Position numbers and translations under genes: made by a program
The notes under the pieces: generated by a model
The model's database searches: none
What the model saw: only the letters and a program-made list of their open reading frames with translations
Told to the model about the DNA's origin: nothing
From: Chalciporus piperatus
Lineage: Eukaryota; Basidiomycota; Agaricomycetes; Boletales; Boletaceae
Assembly: GCA_038093975.1 (NCBI GenBank)
Contig: JBBPTG010000009.1
Span: forward strand, 310,001 to 374,000
Direction of reading: 5' to 3'
DNA length: 64,000 bases
Shown: positions 24,209 to 34,755 of the stretch, piece after piece
How positions within the stretch are numbered: position 1 is the stretch's first letter
Layout of the letters: each line of letters opens with the position of its first letter

Positions 24209-24943
24209 CACCGCTGGTTACTGCAATGTGGGGATTCACTGGTGATTGGACTAAGTTATTCCGGCGGTCTTCGGTCGTATACAGGGATGATGTAACCACT
24301 GAGGTTTAGCAGCGGATCATCATCATCATCATCTAGGGGAACGGCCTACCATGCCATGTGGGAAATCTTGGGCTCTATCGTTCTCACCGATTCAGGAGAC
24401 ACCTTGATGCGCTAGGAAATCCCATCTACTTAATTCTGAATTTTTACCCCGCGTAGGATTGGTGCAGGATACAGTCTAAATCAACATGGGTTACTGATCA
24501 GTGCGCTTTTTTGGGGGGGAAATGTCTGACGGTCGAAGCAGGCCAGTAAGTTCACGCGTGTTTCTCTCGGATTGGTGTCCGAAAGGTTGCTTGCCAGTGG
24601 CGATGCTGTTGTGATGCAACTTCGGCGTCTGCCGAAATGGAGCACTTGAAGACTTTGTTCGGAACAATGAACTTGAATGAAGCGATCATCCTCTGCAAAT
24701 CTAAACCGGTATATATTGACACTCTTCGACTTAAGGCATAGGAGGCCAATGGGAGGCTAACCTTGGGCCTTGAGGTGGTTCCAGTTCCATTGCGTGTGAG
24801 TCACTGAAGTGAATTCGGAATTCGCTAAGGTGGGTGCTTCGTCCGATTCGTGGAGGCACGGGGCTTGTCAAGACTCAAGAGGTCAGGTTTTCGTTCTGCA
24901 TTTTCCCAGTCACTCAATTGAAGGATCTCCCGCTTCACTCGCG
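24209..24943. other. Intergenic spacer between the tandem SSU1-like genes
   Basis: There is no gene here. A short (ATC)n run lies at about 24318-24334. This is the upstream region of copy 2. Confidence 0.5.
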
Positions 24944-26407
24944 ATGTCCCCCAGCGATAAGTCTCGCAAGAAGACATGGAGGGAGTGTATCAGGTAAACC
25001 GCGCTTCCTCGTTGGCCTCCAGAGTCACTGACATCTCCCCCAGGCATTTTACCCCCGCCTGGCATACAGTAATAATGGGTACAGGTGCAACATCCGCTCT
25101 AGTGCATAACTTTCCGTACGGCAATGGGAGCCCCGCTATCAGAGTCGTCACACTTGTCATCTTCTTCATCAACCTTGCTTTCTTCATCTTGATCAGCGGT
25201 GCAACCGCAGCTAGATATGTAATGTTCCCGGATGTCTGGGATAAGATGTTGCGCCATCCTGCCCAAAGTTTGTTCGTTGGAGCTGTTCCGATGGGTTTTG
25301 CAACGTTGATCAACATCGCACTTGTAAGTAATAGTAAATTTCTACTACTCCAAAGTCGTCTGATCAACTCGCCAGGACATGAATCAAGAAACAGGCTTCG
25401 GCGGGCCGGGATTCCTCTATTTCTTGTGGGGATGCTGGTGGCTTGACTCGCTAGTTTCCTTCTTGTGTGCATTCGGAATGGTGTATACCATGTAAGTCTA
25501 TGACACATGTCTCCATGACTTCTCTGATATCGTAATAGGTCGCGCCTGCAAAAGCATAGTTTTTCAAAGATGGCGGCAGTTTGGCTTTTGCCAGTCGTTA
25601 CACTCATCGTCGCGTCGTCCACTGGTGGTTTGCTCTCTGCCGCGCTACGCCCGCATTCAACGACTCATGCTCTTGCTACGATGGGCATATCTTTCACGAT
25701 GGTCATCATTGGACTCAGTCTCGCCATGATGATGATTACGGTGTATCTTGCTCGATTGATCGTCTATGGGCCGCCAGATGCAAACTTGATCTTGTCCGCC
25801 TTCGTTGTTCTTGGGCCACTGGGTCAGGGAGGATTTTCCTTACTGGTCAACGGAGCCAATCTTGCTGCAATGCTGCCGCTGCATTCGTCCGGTGAATTCC
25901 CCATGTCCTCGATAACAGGACAAGTCCTCTATGCCTTCTCCTTCTGCGCGTCATACATCCTATGGTCGATGGGCATATGCTGGATCCTTATCGCATTGCT
26001 GTCCATATATAGTGTTTTAAGGGAGTCGGGTACCCCACCATTTGGACTCGCTTACTGGGGTCTTATTTTCCCGAACGCAGTGTACGCTCTATTATCGGTC
26101 CAGCTTGGTACTGTGTTGGATAGTGGATTCTTCAAGGTATTTGGTGCCCTTTGGTCATGTGCGTTATCTCTTCGATTGTCCTCCGGGACCCCGCTAACAG
26201 TACGCAGGCATCGTTTTCCTGCTATGGATCACAATCTTACTACGTACGATCCATACACTCATCGATCGCTCCATTTTCAATGCACCCTGCCTTGCGGCTG
26301 CCCCTGCCTTGCCTCCCGCCTCGGACGTTGAGGGAGGTAGTCAAAATTCACCGTGTACCAACGGGGCCACGTACTGTTCGGTAGGAGCTCCGTCGAAGAA
26401 GGAGTGA
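24944..26407 (+). CDS. SSU1-like sulfite efflux transporter (TDT/SLAC1 family), copy 2
   Basis: Tandem paralogue of the gene at 22706. Five exons (24944-24993, 25044-25323, 25376-25491, 25539-26158, 26208-26407) give 421 residues. Matching landmarks are HFTPAWHTVIMGTGATS, ARYVMFPDVWDKMLRHPAQS, SKMAAVWLLPVVTLIVASS and LAYWGLIFPNAVYALL. The two proteins share fold and order but differ at many positions, and their introns are only partly at equivalent sites. Copy 2 has no intron at IFPN, where copy 1 has one, while copy 1 lacks copy 2's last intron. The duplication is therefore old. The tails also differ: copy 2 ends in a Ser/Cys-rich segment. Role by family: sulfite or small organic anion export, possibly sulfite tolerance. 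Confidence 0.88.
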
Positions 26408-26752
26408 GGATCCGAGATTACTTTCATATTTCATACTTCTACTTCGGTATTCCATAGGGTGCTCAAGAATTTAGAGGAGAAGGGTTTGGATAGTTGGTAG
26501 TTGGTTTATTATTACCATGCGTGTATAAGTTATATATAATACCTTTCCAGGTTGAGCAGGTTGAGTCTGAATCGTGACGTTTACGAGAGCGGTGTGCGGT
26601 GGCAGTACACGTGAAGTTGGCGTGGTTGCGCGCAGGTTCTCCTAGTCTCTCGTCCTGTACATCGAGGTGACACATGTTGTTGCGCATTCGACGACAGCCC
26701 TCGTACAGTTCGAACCTAGATCTTTAATCTTTCTCTTCTCCCCCCAAAAAAT
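26408..26752. other. Intergenic, no gene seen
   Basis: 3' flank of SSU1-like copy 2 and promoter region of the PI4K gene. A C/T-rich tract and an A run precede the ATG at 26753. Confidence 0.5.
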
Positions 26753-29700
26753 ATGCCAAGCTCCGCCGGGTACGAGGCCTTACCCCAGACTGCAGAGGAA
26801 GACGAGGAAACTATCCACGGTGGCGAGCACGACCAGGTAGCTAAACCCTCACGCGGACGAACCGGCAAGCGCCCATACAAGCCTGGAAACATAGACTTGA
26901 GCAAGCTAGACAATGCTTTCAAAAGGTGTGTATCGCCATCCCCTGTCTACCTCTAGAGCTGACCCGGGGGTAAGGTGGACGGAGTCCATCTCACAAAAGG
27001 TGAAGCGGAAGAAAAAGGTGCAGGACCATTCGCGCAGGGAGATATGGCAGAGTGTCTTTGAACCCTACGTTCTTCCCTACGGAGCCCAAGAGGGGGCAGT
27101 GACTGTAGTGAGCCGCATTCTACCTGCTTATGGTACCCCACACGAGCTTTATATGTTTCCCAAAGGTCAAAACCTTGGACCATAAGCCTCCTATGACACA
27201 GGCTGCCTTTGACAGGTATGTCACAACACTTCAGCCTGGTTTTTGCATCTCACTGACAGTGGTCAGCATCACGCAGTCCGTCCGGAATGCGATTACCGCA
27301 GGCATTCATCCCAAGATGATCGTCAAAGGCTCATCCGGTTCCTACTTTGCTCGGGCGAAAGTGGATGGCAGGGTTCAAACTGTTGCGTATGTCTTGATTT
27401 ACATGGTTTCCTGACGCTTTTCGTTGAGCATCACGTAGGGTATTCAAACCCAAGGACGAAGAACCATATGGGCGACTTAATCCCAAGGCAAGTGAACTGT
27501 CGTTATTGTATGGGCCAGCTCATGTGTCATGACAGACTACGAAATGGCTTCACCGTCAATTCCGCTGGATCATTCCGTTTGGTCGCTCGTGTCTCATACC
27601 CAATTTGAGGTGATTGTTACTATCTTTCCACTGCGGTTCGACTCACACAGAGAGTTGCTTTCAGCTACATATCTGAAGCAGCTGCTTCCTTGCTTGATGA
27701 ACGTCTCGCACTTCATATTGTGCCGCGCACCCAATTAGTCTCACTGTCCAGTCCAGTCAGTACATCGCATTCCCTTCAATGTGACTCGCTGTTCATACCG
27801 ATCTAGGCATTCTTCTATGATTGGCTCGACAGAAGTGCAGCAAAGAAGGGTAAGCCACTTCCGGGGAAGATAGGCAGCATGCAGCTCTTCATGCACGGAT
27901 ACTCTGGTAAATCCTTTCCTATGCTAGATATACTGTTTCCTTACTTTGTTATGTTCTTGAGATGCTTCGGACTTCCTACGGAAACACCCGTGGCCAGGTC
28001 GCTCACTTGCCGATACCTTCGATGACTCCCCCCATAGAAAAGGGCTACCAACGAAGAGGTTCCTTTCGACACTAAAGATCATTTGCGGGAAGACCGGTAA
28101 CGAAGACTTGGAAGAGGAAGATCCAGAGGAAGAACGTGCATTGTTCGACGCGTCTGAGGAAAGTGATTCTGGTCGTCCGTTCTATTGGTCGAAAGTGCTC
28201 CAAAAGAGCTTCAGGGAAGAGCTCGAGAAGTAAGTCTTGTCTCAGTTCAATGAGTTTTCATGTGTTTTACAAACATTTGATGGAAAGGCTAGTGATACTA
28301 GGTACTTTCGATCCCTCCGCTTGAGAACAGGGTTTGACTGCCGTTTAGATTACCTCATGCTAAATACCGACCGAGGAGCAGATAATTATATGATCAAGTA
28401 TTGTGAGGGTGACCACGAGAAGTCGCTAATCGATGTGGCTCCTCAGCCTTCTACACGGCCGCAGATGTCCCTGGCGAATGGACTTCGACAGTCGGACAAC
28501 TCTATGCAGTCTCAGACCGTAACATTCGCACACGCTATTCCTCCATCTCAAACATCGTCATCGTCAACCCTCCCAAATGACTTTACACGTCATCCCCATA
28601 TCCACATCGCCGCAATCGACAACTCGCTCTCCTTCCCTCACGAACATCCACAAGGATGGCGGTCGTATACCTACGGATGGCTTTACCTCCCTGTAAGTGT
28701 GATTGGTAGACCATTTAGTGAGAAGACGCGACAGCACTTCTTGCCGCTTTTGACGAGTAAAACCTGGTGGGAGGAAACGACGTTCCAACTTCGGAACTTA
28801 TTCGCAGTGGATCCAGATTTTCACCCCAAGATGTTCAAAGTGAGTGTTATAGCACTGTACATCAATAGTTACCCTGAGAAATTATGTTGCCAGAGGCAAT
28901 TGGCCGTCATTAAAGGGCAAGCCTACAATATCATCGAGTCCTTGAAGCATGCGGTAAGTCGTGGTTCGTATCAGTTGCTCCGTGTCCCGCTAACTATGTC
29001 CATCCCATTCCTTAGGACGAGGGTTTGTTGTGATCTTGCATCGCTGAACGTAGTTGCTTATCCACGTGCAGGTCCGTTGGAGTTGACTCGGCGACAAAAG
29101 GCACTTGTCTGGGATGACGAAGTGGAAATGATGGAAGAGATAGTACCCCCTCCAGGCGGAGGACCTCTCCCTGCCTCTCCTCGCCCATCAATAAGCAGCG
29201 TGCCCCTTCCCCGTCGCGCCCGCAGTCTCAGTCATTCAAGCGAATTTCCTCCTCCCACGCGCCGACGTTCGTCTGAGGTGAACCGGCCAGTCCCTTTCTC
29301 CGCCAAGTTCCAGAAGGTTCATCCTGGCACGACGGGTGTCACTGTTCTCGAGCACCTTGAGCGACTGGATGCAGTCGAGGCCAGCTTGCAGAGACTTGGG
29401 GTTGCAGAACCCCTGATTGAAGAGGATGAAGAGGTGGACGTGGGCGAGTCTTCTGCGCATCGCGAACGTACACCGCTTCTTGTACACACGGAAGAGGAGG
29501 CGGCACCACCCCAGGACTTGTCCGCCTCGGCCCAATTTTCGCCGCCTGGCAGTCCCATTGACGAGCCGTCCTTGCAAGGTGATCAATCGCTCGCTGACTC
29601 TGTGACAGAGGAGGACTTGGCAACTATGTCTAAATCCATGTCTCACGTGGAATCTCCGCCGTTGCGACACATGAGATGGAATAGCCATTCAGTACGCTCG

Positions 29701-29879
29701 AGACAACACGTAGAAAACGCATTAGATTGGATGAACGGAGAGGAGGCTGAGCAGCGCAAACGCACGGTTGTCGTCGAGGTTAGTACTACTTTCATTCATA
29801 GATTCCAAGGATAGTAGACTGATGCTTTATGAAGCGTCTGGAGATGATTGAAGCCAAGCCTCTGTTTAGCTGTTGGTGA
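26753..29879 (+). CDS. LSB6: Phosphatidylinositol 4-kinase type II
   Basis: This enzyme makes PI4P on Golgi/endosomal or vacuolar membranes. Fifteen exons give 793 residues: 26753-26925, 26975-27107, 27166-27215, 27267-27386, 27439-27487, 27536-27609, 27665-27755, 27807-27906, 27962-28229, 28288-28301, 28349-28839, 28894-28953, 29016-29022, 29072-29778, 29835-29879. Landmarks are KGSSGSYFARAKVDG (nucleotide loop), VFKPKDEEPYGRLNPK (ATP lysine), SCLIPNLSYISEAAASLL, LDYLMLNTDRGADNYMIKY (catalytic loop), AAIDNSLSFPHEHP (activation Asp) and WLYLPVSVIGRPFS. The C-terminal extension (about 200 residues) is Ser/Glu-rich and regulatory-looking. Splicing to the last exon restores the ending RLEMIEAKPLFSCW. 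The intron at 27488-27535 has a GC donor of the strong AAG|GCAAGT form. Exons 10 and 13 are 14 and 7 bases. Confidence 0.95.
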
Positions 29880-30132
29880 CATCTGATCGGGGTTAGCACA
29901 TTAGTGCATTAGTAGTCGATATTGCATGTTGTCGGTTTGCTTTTGGTTTGCTTAGATTGTGGTGGTTGCTCGATCTTTGGCCCGATTACTAAGCAAGATA
30001 CTTACCAAGTCGACGTCGTCAATATTTGAATCATCATACCGTCACCAGAGATACTTAGCGACGTCGACGAGGCGTCCCATTAGTATTTGCTCATACTCGC
30101 TTTCGAGTCCTTCAGTTTCACAACTCGCTGCG

Positions 30133-31282
30133 ATGTCTACCCCTGGCACTTTGCCGCCCCCTATTCTGAATGTCCACACACCCACTTCATCCTTCGCCAC
30201 CATACATTCTTGTGAGTAGAACGACACATTCATCGTCGGGTTCGACATTCCAACTCCTTGAATACAGTGAAGGATGAATCACTACTGCAGCTTTTTGACA
30301 AACTGACCCGAAAATGCCGCGCAGAGTTTCACCGTCAACGGGTGCAATCAGGCTGGGTCAAGTATCTTTGGAATGACACCGTCTGGAACCTCGATGATGG
30401 TATTTCTTTCCGGTTCTCTCCTTTGTATCTCATTTTGAACAATGGCTGGCGTTTGCCGCTCCAGACAGTGATTACACGATATTTGGTTGGCGCCAGAATT
30501 CCCCTTCGAGTTCAGATCCCACCAAGGTTGAAGCAACCACTCTACATGTCCATGACCCGGCAGGACAGCTTCCAGAGCCATCTGCTTACCGAAATCCTTC
30601 ATTCTATATGTTCCACGCACCTCGCTCGGTGTCGCCGCGACCAAGTTCTCACAGGACCGCTAAAGGGAGCACGAAAGGGAAGAGCTCAACACGCCACGCA
30701 ACAGAAGAGTCAGGAGCTGCCAAGCACAGGAAAGAATTCGAAAAGTTTCACAGCGAGAACGGCGTCCGAACTGTCATGGGAAGCATCGGTCCCGTCGATA
30801 ACGGTATCCCCCTTTGACTTGGCTTGACCCACTGTTACTGACTAACGTTGCTAGTACGAATGCTCCTAAAGAACGGATATCGCCATGTATATATTTCAAG
30901 AAAATTCGCCCTCAAGCATGGGTTTATACCTGCGGACGCAGCACCCGGACACTACGGCTATGGCGGACTGGTAAATATCGGCAAATGGCCAATAACACTG
31001 ATGCCTGCAGCTTCCTTCGGCCCACAAGGAGAGGGAGCTCGTACATCTTCGTATAGCGCCTCTCAAATATCACCCAAACCGAAGAGTGTCTCAGTCACTG
31101 TCTACCTTTCCGAAGAACCACATTTCGATGTTGTCCTCGGACGATCATTCTTCGAGCGCAGACAGATACGAACATCTCCCATTGATCCGACAGAGGTTGT
31201 GTGTATGGATACGGGAGAGAAGATTGAATGTGAATTGGTGGTGTTAAAGGATGGGAGGGGAGAAATCGTGATTGTAACTTGA
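30133..31282 (+). CDS. Conserved-looking protein with a retropepsin-like C-terminal half
   Basis: I do not recognise a named family. Four exons (30133-30211, 30268-30399, 30465-30803, 30855-31282) give 325 residues. The start is the first ATG; upstream codons in the frame lack one. The N-terminal part holds KDESLLQLFDKLTRKCRAEF and a WNDTVWNLDDDSDY segment. From about residue 184 the layout resembles a retropepsin-type domain: MLLKNGYRHVYISRKFALKH parallels the D-T/S-G strand plus following helix, and HFDVVLGRSFFERRQ parallels the ILG-type strand. However, the position of the catalytic Asp reads K-N-G. A DTG occurs later, in CMDTGEK, but out of register. This is an inference by eye and the fold needs modelling. 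Confidence 0.7.
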
Positions 31283-31523
31283 GATGGTTGGGGAATTTTT
31301 GCCGACTACTTGCATTTGGGCATTCTTATGATTGTGCATTCGGGTATTCTTGTGAAATTAAGGCTGATTTGGATGGGATCGAGCTCATCTCTCGCAGACA
31401 CATGGTGCAATATGCCCCCAATTTACCTCGAGACTGACACTTGATTCACTCGAATACTTTACGTTGCAGGTTGATACGATGACGTGATGTATAATGTATA
31501 AAAGAAACATCTCCTGTAAGCCG

Positions 31524-31908
31524 TCACTGGGTTGTGACAGTGGAGTCGGCCTCTGATGGAGATGCGATTAGTAGGGTCCGTGAATCCTTTGATACTATCC
31601 TTACCGATGGTGATAATACCATTATCATCCAGACCCGGGACAGACATTATCGCAAGCAAGGTTTGCGGGATGATCGCGGTAAAGGTCTGGGGACTTGTCT
31701 CAGAACCAGATCAGGGGGAGTAATCAGACAACATACCTGATACCTGCTTATCTCGTGGGTGATAGTCCCGCCGTTGCTGATAACTTCGGCCTTGTACTTG
31801 TCGTACAACTCCTGATTCTTGAACGAGACGATGAACTCTGGAGAAGAAAATCGCTTAAGATCTCTCACTCCTGGAGTGGTACAGATACATACTTCCTTGG
31901 TTGGACAT
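31524..31908 (-). CDS. Proteinase inhibitor I9 (Pbi2/propeptide-like), 75 residues
   Basis: This small soluble protein resembles the subtilisin propeptide. Yeast Pbi2 inhibits vacuolar proteinase B and also assists vacuole fusion. Four exons on the minus strand (31908-31893, 31837-31737, 31686-31605, 31552-31524) join exactly in frame. The order of landmarks fits the I9 family: KFIVSFKNQELYDKYKAEVI, SNGGTITHEIS, FTAIIPQTLL and the typical ending ITIEADSTVTTQ. No signal peptide and no attached peptidase domain are present, so this is a free-standing cytosolic or vacuolar inhibitor. It lies in the 3' region of the membrane-protein gene to its right, on the same strand. Confidence 0.88.
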
Positions 31909-32439
31909 GTCTCGTAAGATCTCGTGGATGGTTGGTGTTGATGAGGTTGAAGAGAGAAGAGAGATGGGATTAAGGGGGATCGTGGCAGCGTTTTAAGTCT
32001 ACTCGGCCGTTACTGATATGGACAAGTGCGCAGCCATGGGCGATGAGAAAATCCGATATTTGGACTTTCCTGGTGTCCAGGTGTTCCGGGAATTGATTCC
32101 CGCCGTTCGTCCATTTCATAGCTCCGAATATTTGTAACTTGTGTCAGTACTTGCTGTGCCCGGTAATTTCGGAATCGCCATTTCCTTGATCCGGGTCCGT
32201 GCACTTCAAAGTCATACTGGAGATTCGTTTTCCAAGTAAGGCGGGACTCGGAGTCCAGAGTGATCGCTACACGGCTCAAACAGATAAGAGGATCGTGGAT
32301 GGCTCCCAATAACGGATCGACTACATGAAGTTCGCCAAAGTTCGCAGTAAAGATGGGTGAAGGAGGTCCACATTAAACGCTCAAAATAAAAAGGATAGAA
32401 AGGATCGTGAAATGGTCTGTCCGAGTAGTCCATGATGCA
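31909..32439. other. Intergenic, no gene seen
   Basis: Sequence between two minus-strand genes. Frames with some Arg/Tyr-rich text exist on the minus strand, but none has a start, splice structure or recognised domain. Confidence 0.45.
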
Positions 32440-34355
32440 TCAACTCCTCCCTACTATTGTACTGTAGTTCGGCGGGGGGAGTCCGCCTGTGCTGTCGACC
32501 GTCCGCACAGTCTCACCACGGCGTAAACGTTCTGAAAGCTTTGGAAGCTCGGCGGAAAGACGTAATACTGCCGGTGCTTCGGGAAGCTGTCTCCGTACTG
32601 GTCCTCGTCCCTAATAAGATAGCGTGATGAGTGAAACAATCAACCAGAAATCGGATCAGAGACGTACGTCATCCACTGAAGACTGCGCCGGGGGGTTTAC
32701 TGAGTCGACCATCACTCGAGAGTCTGATGGGACTTGTGCAGATGTATCGTTCTGTGCCAGATGATGGTTGGCTCCGTATGTCCCCCCAGCATACAGTGGC
32801 TGGTACAAGGCATCGTCCTGATGTGAGCTTAGATTGCTTCTGGTCTCCAAGGTTGGGGCAAGGCCAGTTGCAGTCATTGTTGTACTACCCGGGCCCGGGG
32901 ATCGAAATAGCGGTGTATAACTAATGTGGGGTGTCGCCAGTGCAGTCCTCCAGCGCCAGTAGAAGAAGGCCGCTGCGGCAGCAGCCAGAAGTGCAACAAC
33001 GCCCTCTACGACTAGACCAGCGATTGCTCCGGAGCTGATACCACTGGCAACAGTGAATGTTAGTGGCGTCATTGGCCGCATCCTCTCGGTGCTTACTTCT
33101 GGGAGCTACTAGGGCGGACAATGGGCCTGAGTGAGGTACATCAACGAGTGCTTGGAAACATACCTTGTGAGGACTCCTGGGTTGCTTGCAGGGGTACAAG
33201 AGTTGTTCGATGATGAACTGTTGAAATACGTGGCATAATCAGTATCTTGAGAAGGACATCGAAGGAACCGAATACTTTGCGAGCGTCCATAGTTGTGCAT
33301 AATCAACACTCAACGAGTCTCCGCTTGCTCCTGGGAGATTGGTGAGAACGAGCTGATGTGTACCAGGGCCGAGGTTATCAGCGTGATAGATTGTAACGCC
33401 GTAGTTCGTGGGGTAAACATTCGAGGCGTTGTACGTTGTAGCCTGATCACCATCTAGTTGCACCGTGTATGGCCCGTTGGAAGGTCCCGAGGTTCCAAAC
33501 ACTGTCACGGCCTCGCCTGATGGACTTGTGAGATAGGATCAAGACTATTCAAATAACTTGCATGCCCTGCAAAACACTTCAGTCAATTCTGGTTGGTGTT
33601 GGGAGAAGGAGGAACGTACTACAAACGTGAACGCAACACTCGCATCGTATGTATTCGTGATACTGGCAAGTTATCCTGTTGAAATCCATTCGCATTCACT
33701 CAGCTCCAAGTCACTTACTGGGCTGTGCCATTGTTAAACAGGTTCAGGTTTATATTGGCGGAAGGCGAAGTCGTCCCCCACGCAGGTTCTTGATATTGAA
33801 ACCGGGAATCCGTGTCCTGGACCAGTTCAGTAACCAGCTGGTCACCCGCACTCCCAACTTCAGATTGCCACGCGATCTATGTGTGGTTCAGCGGCTCGGT
33901 TGCTAATAAATCGTATAAATTACCGACCATATCAATGTCCAGGTATAACAAAGATTGACCACCCGTGTTGACCATGTTTACCGAATGCATTCCTTGGGTC
34001 AGGTTTGCGTTGAAGAGCGTTTGTTGGAACAGATTATTTCCAGAACCATTGATGCTCGGATAACTCCCACCGTCTACTTGCACGGTGTAAAGCCCATGGT
34101 TTGGTCGATTCGCACCATAGATCCAGAGAGCAGATCCGTTGAAGCTGAATTTCGCCGTCCCTTCCGGTGCACTGTTCTTCTGGAAGGTACCCAGATAATA
34201 GCTGGCGAAGAAGTCAACTTCACCCACGTTCGATATTTCCGTGGGACACCTTACTCGACGGCATAGCTGTCGTCTTGGGAGGACCCGGGAAGCCAAGTGG
34301 CATCATACGTGATGAGGGGGGACTTGTCGTCAATCACGGTGGTGAGCAAAGGCAT
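32440..34355 (-). CDS. Single-pass membrane protein with two beta-sandwich domains
   Basis: This type of protein is common in Agaricomycetes and has no known function. Ten exons (34355-34255, 34201-33928, 33876-33719, 33662-33620, 33566-33562, 33524-33276, 33217-33164, 33126-33097, 33043-32668, 32610-32440) give 486 residues. Two similar galactose-binding-like units are seen: KFSFNGSALWIYGANRPNHG...YTVQVDGG and TFVGIPSGEAVTVFGTSGPS...YTVQLDGD. A Ser/Asn/Thr linker follows, then one transmembrane helix with a small-residue face (AGLVVEGVVALLAAAAAAFF, near residues 312-333), an FYWRWR stop-transfer motif and a cytosolic tail ending in LPPPNYSTIV. There is no obvious N-terminal signal peptide. 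The five-base exon with a GC donor is the least certain part. Reading through instead would also stay in frame but breaks the domain. Confidence 0.78.
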
Positions 34356-34755
34356 CCTTTTTTCATAGAAGAGTGGCTTGAACTGCGGTGGAACAGAAGG
34401 CACTTGCCTTCAGGCCGTGGGCCGTGCTTTTGTGGAGCTCCGTGAGGCAATACTACGGCTAACTAAGTTTGGTTAAATTGTCTTAAGCCATTCACCACTG
34501 TATCCGAGAGGCTGCACAAGATACCTTGCGTTGCGACTGGTGAACTATTTCGAGATTGTTCGGGGGTATTGCGTGGGGAATGGAAATGGATGTTGCCTAT
34601 GTCTAGAACAAATAAACATACTTACGATCGGTTAGATCGTCGTCCTTGATAAATTCACGAGTGTTTGCTGACGCAGCCAGAGGAAAGATCGAATCAGTGT
34701 AATGATTGGTGGCTAAGTAAAGTAAATACACCAAGACATCGTTTTACATGCACAG
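34356..34755. other. Intergenic, no gene seen
   Basis: This separates two minus-strand genes and should hold the promoter of the membrane-protein gene. Nothing else is supported. Confidence 0.45.

Noticed and set aside
29959..30132. Arg/Ser-rich extension upstream of 30133 that looks like a mitochondrial presequence
   Set aside because: The frame there begins with GTG, not ATG, and no in-frame ATG lies upstream, so translation most likely starts at 30133.
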